A stretch of DNA of 16,448 bases from Loktanella sp. (GTDB taxonomy: Bacteria; Pseudomonadota; Alphaproteobacteria; Rhodobacterales; Rhodobacteraceae). The stretch covers positions 1 to 16,448 of the forward strand of contig PUNR01000175.1 of NCBI GenBank assembly GCA_003551805.1, in the 5' to 3' direction. The position numbers and the translations under genes are program-made. Positions 1-6,457 of the stretch are shown one piece after another; positions within the stretch are counted from its first letter, which is position 1; each line of letters opens with the position of its first letter. Below the pieces are notes generated by a model. It saw only the letters and a list, made by a program, of their open reading frames with translations, made no database searches and was not told where the DNA came from.

Positions 1-908
1 GGCAACCACCACAAGGCAGGCAAGGCGCAAACAGCAAGCCCCAACCCCGGCAGCAAGGCGATCTGTGCACCTGTGTTGCTGGCACGTTGCAGCGCAGCAC
101 GGTCCCGCGCGGCATGGGCGGCAGAAATTGGCCCCGCACTGACCCATGTCGCGACGGAAATCGGCAAGGCCACAAGGTTCGCCAACCTGCGCACCAGCGC
201 ATAGACGCCGATCTGTTCAGCTGTCAAAAACTGCCCGCCGATGATGATATCGACCTGCATCAGCACCATGCCCAGCACCGCTGTCGCCCACAGGTTCGGG
301 GTCAGTACCTTGCCGGGTTTGCCCTGCCCGATCAGGTCAGTGCGTGCCGGATGCCGCCACACCAGAACCGCACCCACAGCGCAGATCACCCCAAGCAGGA
401 CCGTCGCCAGCCACAGGATTGCGGTCGCGTCCCACCGCGTCAGCCCCGCCAGCCCCAGTGCCACCAGCGGCGCACCATCGCGCAACACCATCGATATCTG
501 CACGGATCCCAAAGCGCGCAGAATGCTGCCCAGACATGCCGCCAGATTGACCGCCAGCGCCATGGCAGCCACAGCAGGCCACGGCACCTGGGGCCAGATC
601 ACGGCCAACCAAAGGCTTCCCGTCAGTGCCGCAATCAACGGCAGCCCAAGACATAGCCACAGCATCGCACGCGGATGCATCCCCGCACCGTCACCCAGCC
701 GCGCCAGCAGGGTCAACGGCCCGCCAAAGCCCAGCAATGTGGACCCGACCAGCGCCAACCCCCACAGCACGATCAGCGCGCCGAAACCGTCCAGCCCCAG
801 AACAAGGGCGAGGCCCAGCAGCACCACCAGATTGCCCGCCACCACCACGCCACGCAGCAAACCCGCAAGGCTGGCCGGATGACACAGATATCGCAGCAAG
901 ATTGACAC
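1..908 (-). CDS. Wzx-like polysaccharide flippase (lipopolysaccharide biosynthesis / MOP superfamily), C-terminus outside the window
   Basis: An open minus-strand frame of 302 codons runs off the left edge. The translation is strongly hydrophobic, with about eight or more membrane segments (roughly residues 20-38, 43-62, 81-103, 111-130, 163-183, 205-226, 241-260, 283-302). The stretch around residues 216-250, with QVDIIIGG followed by IGVYALVRRL, is the pattern seen in oligosaccharide flippases of the MOP/MATE superfamily. Such proteins move undecaprenyl-linked sugar repeat units across the inner membrane. The first usable start after an in-frame stop at 965-963 is GTG at 908; TTG at 899 is an alternative, and neither has a strong ribosome binding site. 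The gene is divergent from the Wzz/BY-kinase, which supports a role in exopolysaccharide or capsule export. Family assignment is inference from hydropathy and this motif; the exact substrate is unknown. Confidence 0.8.
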   Translation of the reverse strand, partial: MSILLRYLCHPASLAGLLRGVVVAGNLVVLLGLALVLGLDGFGALIVLWGLALVGSTLLGFGGPLTLLARLGDGAGMHPRAMLWLCLGLPLIAALTGSLWLAVIWPQVPWPAVAAMALAVNLAACLGSILRALGSVQISMVLRDGAPLVALGLAGLTRWDATAILWLATVLLGVICAVGAVLVWRHPARTDLIGQGKPGKVLTPNLWATAVLGMVLMQVDIIIGGQFLTAEQIGVYALVRRLANLVALPISVATWVSAGPISAAHAARDRAALQRASNTGAQIALLPGLGLAVCALPALWWL

Positions 909-962
909 TATCGCGCACCGGTTCCCGTCAGCACGCCACTGCGACGCGCTTTGCTCGAACCG

Positions 963-995
963 TTAATCCTTCATTCAGATTAATTTTGTGTTAAC
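963..995. promoter_or_regulatory. CtrA-type box plus extra half-site between the flippase and the Wzz/BY-kinase
   Basis: Positions 980-995 read TTAA, seven bases (TTTTGTG), then TTAAC, an exact match to the CtrA consensus TTAA-N7-TTAAC. A further TTAA half-site lies at 963-966. The box is about 54 bp before the ATG at 1049 on the plus strand and about 70 bp before the divergent flippase start, so it could serve either gene or both. TTAA is rare in this GC-rich sequence, and here three copies fall within 33 bp of non-coding DNA. Direct regulation by CtrA is inference. Confidence 0.7.
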
Positions 996-1048
996 CCCTT
1001 TGTGGTTTGACGGGCAGGCAACGCTTCACCAGTACAGAAAGCCCGCCC

Positions 1049-2986
1049 ATGCCCCGACATCCGGCCGATCCGGCCAGCCATGCCTTTGCAGAGCTTGAGA
1101 CCGGCACGCCAGTCGATGTGATGCAGATGCTCCGCGTGATCTGGGCGGGCAAATGGGTCGTGGTGCTGATGGTCAGCCTGTCGGTGCTGGCGGCGGGCTA
1201 TTACGGCTTTGCGCTGGCAAGCCCGCGTCATGCAGCGGTCAGCGTAATCGACCTGAAACCGCCCAGCCCTGCGATGCAGACAAGCGCCGTCGCCGACAGC
1301 CACAAACCCGGCACGCAAATACAGGTGTTGCTGGCAACAGCGACCTTGGAACAGGTGATCCACCGGTTGCAATTGCACGACGATCCCGCGTTCAACCGGT
1401 ATCTGCGCCCGGTGTCGCCGCTGTCGCTGACGGCGCTGCGCACGCGAATGCGCAGCCTGTTGTCCGGTCAGACCCAGCCCCCGCCCGATGCGGCAGCGAT
1501 AGCGGCCAAACTGGTGCAAAACCTGCGCGGTGCGATACGCGTTGAAAACCCGCGCGACAGTGACCTTTTGCGCATCACCGTCACGACTGGCAATCCTGAC
1601 CGCGCGGTGATGATCGCCAATACGCTGGCCTCTGTCTATCTGGCCGACCAGACGCGGGCCAAGCGTGACAATGCGGCAGCATCGGTTGCATGGCTGACCG
1701 ACAGATTATCCGCCCTGCGCGAAGATCAAACCGCAACAGCGGCAGCGATCACGCAACTGACCGCGCAATCGGGTCTGCAAGACCCCGCACGGCGCGACAC
1801 GCTGGGGCGGCAATTACTGGATACCGAAGCCCGCCTGATCGCGTCCGAATCCGCCCTGCAGCGGGCCAGTGACACCGCCAACCGGCAGCGATTGACCCGC
1901 CAGACCAGTGCTTTGCAGGCCAGCCGCGATGATCTGGCAGCACAGATCGCGGCTTTGGCCGCGGCGCAGACAGCGCGCGACCGGATGCAGCTTGATCTGG
2001 ATGCGCAACTGGCCCAGCAAAGCGAATATCAGGATCATCTGCGCGATCTTGCCCTGCGCGCGGGACAAATCGGGCCGGATGCCCGAATCCTGAACGCCGC
2101 GTCAGAGGCGCAGTATATCGGCCCACAAAAACTGTTGCTGTTGCAAATCGCCGCTTTGGTCGGGGCTTTGGCGGGTGTGATGCTGACAGCCTTGCGCCAT
2201 GTGTTGCGGCGGGGTTTCACCGACAGCACCGCCTTGCAGGACACAACCGGCCTGCCGGTACTGGCGCAATTGCCGCTGCTGGGGTCGCGCCGGCCTGCAC
2301 GATTGCTTGATGCGTTGAACAAACCCGATCCGACAGCCGCCACCGAAGGCTACCGGCACCTGCGCACGGCATTGTTGATGCAGGGGCAAACCGTCCCGCA
2401 GGTGATCCTGTCGACCTCCGCGATCCCCGGCGAAGGCAAAACAACGCAGGCCATCGGGTTGGCGCATAGTCTTGCGCTACTGGGCAAGCGCGTGTTGCTG
2501 GTCGATGCTGATCTGCGGCAAAGTGCGTTCCGGCGTTACTTCAGTCTGGCAGGCACCGACGGGTTGGCCGCGGTGATCCTTGGTCATGTCGGGCTGGCCA
2601 CAGCAGTTGAACCAAGCGCGATCCCCAACGTCGATCTGTTGTCCGGTGGCGCGCAGGATCAGGGCGGCGCGGATTGTCTGTTCCTGCCCGCTTTGGGCGA
2701 TGTGATCGCGCAGGCGCGCACCGCCTACGACATCATCGTGATTGACGCGCCCCCTGTCGTGCCAGTGCCCGACGCTTTGGCGCTGGCGCAATACGCGGAC
2801 AGGATCGTGTTTGCCGTGCGCTGGGACAAGACACCCGCAGCCGTCGTGCTGGCCGCCACCGCAAAGCTGGTGGCGGCCAATGTGCAGATCACCGGCCTGA
2901 CGCTGACACAGGTCAACAGCCGCAGACAGGCCCAGCGCGGTGGGCTAAGCTTTATGCGCTATGGACGCGGCTATTTTCACGGCTGA
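1049..2986 (+). CDS. Wzz-domain / BY-kinase polysaccharide co-polymerase (tyrosine autokinase, Wzc/ExoP-like)
   Basis: This 645-residue inner-membrane protein controls chain length and export of exopolysaccharide and autophosphorylates on C-terminal tyrosines. Visible parts in order are: a short cytoplasmic tail; a first membrane segment at about 36-56; a periplasmic Wzz region with Ala/Gln-rich, probably coiled-coil helices at about 210-330; a second membrane segment at about 361-385; and a cytoplasmic P-loop kinase. The kinase has Walker A GEGKTT (461-466), Walker A' VLLVDAD (482-488) and Walker B IIVIDAPP (562-569). The tail ends MRYGRGYFHG with only two tyrosines (638, 642), a small cluster for this family. 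I chose ATG 1049 (weak AGAAAG upstream) over TTG 1007, which would begin almost at the CtrA box. The 3' end overlaps the convergent ghsB stop by 10 bp. Known of the family: cyclic phosphorylation governs polymerisation. Confidence 0.92.
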   Translation: MPRHPADPASHAFAELETGTPVDVMQMLRVIWAGKWVVVLMVSLSVLAAGYYGFALASPRHAAVSVIDLKPPSPAMQTSAVADSHKPGTQIQVLLATATLEQVIHRLQLHDDPAFNRYLRPVSPLSLTALRTRMRSLLSGQTQPPPDAAAIAAKLVQNLRGAIRVENPRDSDLLRITVTTGNPDRAVMIANTLASVYLADQTRAKRDNAAASVAWLTDRLSALREDQTATAAAITQLTAQSGLQDPARRDTLGRQLLDTEARLIASESALQRASDTANRQRLTRQTSALQASRDDLAAQIAALAAAQTARDRMQLDLDAQLAQQSEYQDHLRDLALRAGQIGPDARILNAASEAQYIGPQKLLLLQIAALVGALAGVMLTALRHVLRRGFTDSTALQDTTGLPVLAQLPLLGSRRPARLLDALNKPDPTAATEGYRHLRTALLMQGQTVPQVILSTSAIPGEGKTTQAIGLAHSLALLGKRVLLVDADLRQSAFRRYFSLAGTDGLAAVILGHVGLATAVEPSAIPNVDLLSGGAQDQGGADCLFLPALGDVIAQARTAYDIIVIDAPPVVPVPDALALAQYADRIVFAVRWDKTPAAVVLAATAKLVAANVQITGLTLTQVNSRRQAQRGGLSFMRYGRGYFHG

Positions 2987-4587
2987 ACCGGCGTGACCGC
3001 CAGCAGATGGCGGCTGGCAAAGCCGATCACATCACCCGCCCGCAGCACCGAACCAGCGGGAATATCCGCCGCGACATAGGCTTTGGCGATCCAGTCAAGC
3101 GGCCCGCTGGCCTGACGCGCGTCGATATTGGGGCGCAGAAAGATGGTCATGCCGTCAATCCAGTTATCCGCCACCGGCGTCTTGTCAGCCCACAAACCAT
3201 ACACGATATCCCCCGTCACGCCCCGCCCTGCCACGCCAAGTCGGGTCGCAGCGCCAAAGCTGATATTGGCAGGACTTTGCCCTGCGTAACCGGCCAGCGC
3301 AACGGTATCGCCATCCGGTGTCGCCACGGTTTGCAATGCGATTGCGGCGGTTTCGCCGTCCCAATGCACCAGCGGCAACATGCCCGTATAAAGCCAGTCA
3401 AGCCCCGCATCAGGACCGGTGGCCGTAAGCTGCACGTCATGACGCACCTCGCCCGGCGTGATCTGGCGGATCATGTGACATTCGCCGATGTCGCCACCAG
3501 CGCTGCGCTGCCATGTGGTGTTTTCGGTCACCACGATCTGCGCCCCAACCCGCAGACCAGTGCCGGTGCTGGCGGGCACAAAGGGTTGCTGGTCCAACGT
3601 GATGTTGCGTGACACCAATGCCTCGTTTCCGTGGGTCTGGCCGCCTATTTCGGTCGCGCTGCCTGCGATGATAACACGCGCGGCGTATTCACGCTCTGAC
3701 GGGTAATCAATCGCCTGAAATTGGGGATAGGTCGGGCGGTTGTCAGCGCGCCAGTCCAGCGCCCCATCTCCACCGATACCGGACAGATGCGCCGGTGCAA
3801 CCGCGCCGCTGACGCCTGTCGCGCGGGCCGAATAGAAAGTGCCCTGCCATTGGACCTCGTCCCCCATCGCATAGGGCGTCGCGGGCTGCCACAACGGTGG
3901 CAGAATACCATCGTCGGTCAGATCGGCGCTCAGCGCCAGTGCTTCGATCATCACATTGGTGCCGCCGGGGCTGGCCGCGCCCCCATGCGACAGGGTCACG
4001 TGATGACTGCCCGTCAGACCGGTCGCCACCCTGATGCTGCGGCGGCGCTGCATGTCGGTTGGGCTATGTGTGCTGAAAGCCTTGAACCCCAGCCCTGCCG
4101 GATCAGTGATCGCATTGACCAGATCCTGCGCCCCGTCAATATCGACACGCACATACCCGCCCGCACTGCGACCGGTATAGGTGACCCACAGATCATAGGG
4201 CTTGGCACGATCTACGGTCACGCCCAGCGTCGCTGTGGACGACGACGTGCTGACCGCGCGGTTGCCGGTATAGCTGCCGGACAGGCCAGAGCCTGACGAT
4301 TGCAACTGCGACCACCCCGCCGACAGCGTGAATGCGGCCACCGGATAGACCTTGCGCAAGGCACAGGTCAGGGTTTCGCGCCAAGACAAGCGCGTTGCGG
4401 TATTTGCCCCGTCAAGGCGCAGGCAGGCGGCAGTGTCCGCGCCGGTTTCAGTCCAGACGTTCAACCCGTTCTGCGGACCCGGGCCAAGGGCGACATGCGC
4501 CCCTTTGCCTTGCGCGAAAAAGGCGGCCAGCGGGTCACGCGCGGCAGGTCCGGCCAGATAGGCAGGGGAAAGCTCTAGCCCGATCAT
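2977..4587 (-). CDS. ghsB: GTA head-spike fiber protein, GhsB-like (RcGTA Rcc01080 family)
   Basis: A 536-residue protein directly downstream of the spike-base gene. In R. capsulatus GhsA and GhsB form head spikes on the gene transfer agent and help particles bind the capsule of recipient cells. Visible here: no signal peptide or membrane segment; an N-terminal part (1-85); a beta-rich, Ser/Thr/Gly-rich segment (about 86-222) resembling a carbohydrate-binding sandwich; then at about 230-285 a Trp/Tyr/Gly module (LWQPATPYAMGDEVQWQG, then a GxSGxxAPxH-type stretch and DWRAD) like those in phage tail fibers and type 5/12 chitin-binding domains. The C-terminal 250 residues are unrecognised. ATG 4587 lies 2 nt after the ghsA stop, so coupling is likely; GTG 4599 would overlap ghsA. 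The gene pair order supports the call; without it I would say only a phage-like fiber. Identity is from memory of the family. Confidence 0.75.
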   Translation of the reverse strand: MIGLELSPAYLAGPAARDPLAAFFAQGKGAHVALGPGPQNGLNVWTETGADTAACLRLDGANTATRLSWRETLTCALRKVYPVAAFTLSAGWSQLQSSGSGLSGSYTGNRAVSTSSSTATLGVTVDRAKPYDLWVTYTGRSAGGYVRVDIDGAQDLVNAITDPAGLGFKAFSTHSPTDMQRRRSIRVATGLTGSHHVTLSHGGAASPGGTNVMIEALALSADLTDDGILPPLWQPATPYAMGDEVQWQGTFYSARATGVSGAVAPAHLSGIGGDGALDWRADNRPTYPQFQAIDYPSEREYAARVIIAGSATEIGGQTHGNEALVSRNITLDQQPFVPASTGTGLRVGAQIVVTENTTWQRSAGGDIGECHMIRQITPGEVRHDVQLTATGPDAGLDWLYTGMLPLVHWDGETAAIALQTVATPDGDTVALAGYAGQSPANISFGAATRLGVAGRGVTGDIVYGLWADKTPVADNWIDGMTIFLRPNIDARQASGPLDWIAKAYVAADIPAGSVLRAGDVIGFASRHLLAVTPVQP

Positions 4588-4589
4588 GG

Positions 4590-4847
4590 TCAATACCACG
4601 CCACAAGCTGCGCCGTCGTACCGCTGGCCAGCACGCGCATCGGGCGGATCGACAGGACGGCACCGGCCGCCAGATCATAGGTCACGACCTGACCCCCCTT
4701 GTCCTGAAGTGCGGCGGTGCCTGCGGTTTGCACGAAAATCGCACGCGGTCGCACCGGCAGATCGGCACTGTCGGACGGCGTGATGACGTAATGGGCCACC
4801 GCAGGCGAGGTCAGATTGACGTAGTCGGAACTGAAAGGATCGGGCAT
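4590..4847 (-). CDS. ghsA: GTA head-spike base protein, GhsA-like (RcGTA Rcc01079 family)
   Basis: An 85-residue soluble protein beginning MPDPFSSDYVNLTSPA and ending QLVAWY. It matches the small spike-base proteins named after RcGTA Rcc01079, which sit on the capsid and carry the GhsB fiber. Features seen are an N-terminal DPFSS motif, a VITPSDSADLPVRPRAIFV stretch and an all-beta look; there is no signal peptide, membrane segment or cysteine. The start ATG 4847 is well supported by a GGAG Shine-Dalgarno 6 nt upstream (4854-4857). An upstream in-frame extension to 5138 is rejected because it would lie antisense to the phosphatase gene. The stop is 2 nt from the ghsB ATG. Related small proteins also occur in some phages, but no other phage gene is visible here. 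Function in a GTA is inferred from the family. Confidence 0.83.
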   Translation of the reverse strand: MPDPFSSDYVNLTSPAVAHYVITPSDSADLPVRPRAIFVQTAGTAALQDKGGQVVTYDLAAGAVLSIRPMRVLASGTTAQLVAWY

Positions 4848-4853
4848 CGGGAA

Positions 4854-4857
4854 CTCC
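4854..4857 (-). promoter_or_regulatory. Ribosome binding site of ghsA
   Basis: GGAG on the minus strand, 6 nt before ATG 4847, is the clearest Shine-Dalgarno in the window and fixes the 85-residue start for the spike-base protein. Confidence 0.75.
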
Positions 4858-4912
4858 AGAAATATGTTGCAGAACCCCTTATGCCGGACGCAGGTGAAAA
4901 CGGCGTTGCCCC

Positions 4913-4932
4913 TGCGCACGGCGGGGTGCGCA
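4913..4932. repeat. 7-bp perfect inverted repeat in the ghsA / phosphatase intergenic region
   Basis: TGCGCAC (4913-4919) and GTGCGCA (4926-4932) are exact reverse complements separated by 6 bases. They lie in the roughly 127-bp gap between the divergent ghsA and phosphatase starts, about 66 bp upstream of ghsA. This could be an operator for a dimeric regulator or a GC-rich hairpin in a leader. No CtrA box and no convincing -35/-10 pair is visible in the same gap. Confidence 0.45.
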
Positions 4933-4974
4933 ACAGCACTGGTCAAAGCCACCGGCCCTGCGATAAAGACGGTC

Positions 4975-5709
4975 ATGCCTTCGCAAACGCCCACCCCCTC
5001 TGCCATGTCAGAGCTGTTCACAGGTGCCGCCCCCGCGCCTGACCACCCCTTTGTCGCTGTGGGTGATGTGCATGGGCGGTTGGACCTTCTGGCCCCCGTG
5101 CTGGACCGCGCGCAGGCGGCGGGTCTGCCGGTCGTCATGCTGGGCGATTACATCGACCGTGGCCCTGACAGCGCCGGTGTGTTGCGGCTGTTGCAAGACC
5201 GCAGCGCCGCGATGGACCTGACCTGTCTGCGCGGCAATCATGAAGACCTGATGCTGCGTTTTCTGACCCGCCCAAGACGGACGGGCCGCCCTTGGTTGCG
5301 CTATGGCGGGCGGGCGACGCTGGCCAGTTTCGGCATCAACGACCTGCCTGCAGAGGTCGGACCCGATGACCTGATGCGCGCGCATCAGGCGCTTTTGGCG
5401 GTTCTGGGGGATCAAGCGGTCTGGATGAAATCCATGCCGTATCTGTGGCAAAGCGGCAATGTGGCCGCCTGCCACGCCGGTGCCGACCCGCATCAGCCGC
5501 TGGATGAACAATTGCAAAAGGCCATGACATGGGGCCATCCCGATTTCGGCGTCGTGCCGCGCCGTGACGGTATCTGGTGCGTGCATGGCCACCGGATCGT
5601 GGATGCATTGACGGTGCAGGGCGGCGTGATTTCGGTCGATACCGGTGCCTGGAAGACCGGCAAACTGACCGCTATCGTGATCGGTGATGGACAGATCCGT
5701 CCGCTTTAA
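4975..5709 (+). CDS. PPP-family metallophosphoesterase (serine/threonine protein phosphatase-like)
   Basis: A cytoplasmic phosphatase of 244 residues with the complete dinuclear-metal signature of the PPP family: GDVHG (30-34), GDYIDRG (57-63), GNHE (87-90), HAG (167-169) and VHGH (203-206). Members remove phosphate from Ser/Thr (sometimes Tyr or His) residues, and related enzymes split diadenosine tetraphosphate; the sequence alone does not decide. The longest frame opens at 4864, only 16 bp from ghsA, leaving no promoter space. I prefer ATG 4975, preceded by AAGACGG; ATG 5005 is equally possible and would remove ten residues. It is divergent from ghsA and converges with the sugar transferase, sharing 3 bp at the stop codons. 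Its place between a BY-kinase and a sugar transferase suggests, but does not show, a role in reversing phosphorylation in this locus. Confidence 0.85.
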   Translation: MPSQTPTPSAMSELFTGAAPAPDHPFVAVGDVHGRLDLLAPVLDRAQAAGLPVVMLGDYIDRGPDSAGVLRLLQDRSAAMDLTCLRGNHEDLMLRFLTRPRRTGRPWLRYGGRATLASFGINDLPAEVGPDDLMRAHQALLAVLGDQAVWMKSMPYLWQSGNVAACHAGADPHQPLDEQLQKAMTWGHPDFGVVPRRDGIWCVHGHRIVDALTVQGGVISVDTGAWKTGKLTAIVIGDGQIRPL

Positions 5710-6332
5710 CAGCCTTTGCGTGCCAACACGACAAGCAGGGTGCGCCATGTGATCCACAGGTCCAGCCGGAACGACGCATGGGCGATGTAATGCAGATCAG
5801 CCGCGACCTTGCGCCGGATACCGTCCAGCCCATCAACATATCCCACCTCTGTCTGGGCCAGACCGCTGACACCGGGGCGCACCGCGTGGCGCGCGGCATA
5901 GCCGTCAACCTCGCGCAGATAGACGCAAGCATGTTCATAGCTGTCAGGGCGCGGACCAATCAGGCTCATGTCGCCGCGCAGGACGTTGATGATCTGGGGC
6001 AATTCATCCAGCCGCGTCTTGCGCAGAAACCGGCCAAGAACGGTGATCCTATCCACCTCCAGCGCATCAAACGCACCGCGCATAGCGCCTTTTGCCGGGC
6101 GCATGGTGCGGAATTTATAAGCCGCAAAGGGCCTGCACAGATACCCCATCCGGTCCTGCCGATAGATCAGCGGACCCGCGTTCAGTAACGGGTTCAGGAC
6201 AACCAGCACCACCGTCACCGGCACGATGACCGCCAGTAACGCCAACGCCACTGCAATATCAAAGGCCCGCTTGGGCCAAGCCTGCGCCAGCGTCACCGGC
6301 AGACAAGCACCAATCTGGGACATATCGGACAT
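5706..6332 (-). CDS. Initiating sugar-phosphate transferase (ExoY/WcaJ-type bacterial sugar transferase)
   Basis: A 208-residue enzyme that would transfer a sugar-1-phosphate from a nucleotide sugar to undecaprenyl phosphate, the first membrane step in exopolysaccharide assembly. It has the short, single-domain form: KRAFDI at 21-26 leading into one membrane-inserted hydrophobic segment (about 27-50), RQDRMG (58-63), KFRTM (73-77), the catalytic Asp-Glu pair in RLDELPQ (D109, E110), SLIGPRP (123-129) and a RPGVSGLAQ motif. The start is ATG 6332 behind an AGGGG at a spacing of about 10 nt; ATG 6323 is an alternative. A CtrA-type box lies 77-91 bp upstream. It follows glmM on the same strand after a 125-bp gap, so it may have its own promoter. 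The sugar cannot be told from the sequence. Confidence 0.93.
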   Translation of the reverse strand: MSDMSQIGACLPVTLAQAWPKRAFDIAVALALLAVIVPVTVVLVVLNPLLNAGPLIYRQDRMGYLCRPFAAYKFRTMRPAKGAMRGAFDALEVDRITVLGRFLRKTRLDELPQIINVLRGDMSLIGPRPDSYEHACVYLREVDGYAARHAVRPGVSGLAQTEVGYVDGLDGIRRKVAADLHYIAHASFRLDLWITWRTLLVVLARKGC

Positions 6333-6408
6333 CGCGCGCCACCCCTGCTGACAAACCAGACCGCAGCTTTTGGGCCACGGTATGGTTCAGCAAATTGCGC
6401 GAACAGGG

Positions 6409-6423
6409 TTAAGAATGGGTTAA
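6409..6423 (-). promoter_or_regulatory. CtrA-type box upstream of the sugar transferase
   Basis: On the minus strand this reads TTAA, seven bases (CCCATTC), TTAA followed by CCC, a full match to TTAA-N7-TTAAC (the final C at 6408). It sits 77-91 bp before the ATG at 6332, in the 125-bp gap after glmM. This is the second perfect CtrA box in the window and, like the first, precedes a polysaccharide gene. Binding by CtrA is inferred. Confidence 0.7.
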
Positions 6424-6457
6424 TGCCGCCAGCATGATCTGCCGACAGCGCCAAGCA

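Noticed and set aside
1007..1048. TTG start for the BY-kinase
   Set aside because: It lies 12 bp from the CtrA box, has no ribosome binding site, and adds residues with no family feature.
2977..4847. Spike genes as remains of a prophage
   Set aside because: No integrase, capsid, portal, terminase, lysis or att-like sequence is present in the window; the flanks are ordinary polysaccharide genes. A distant prophage cannot be excluded.
4590..5138. 182-residue version of the spike-base protein
   Set aside because: The extra N-terminus is antisense to the phosphatase catalytic region, while ATG 4847 has a good Shine-Dalgarno.
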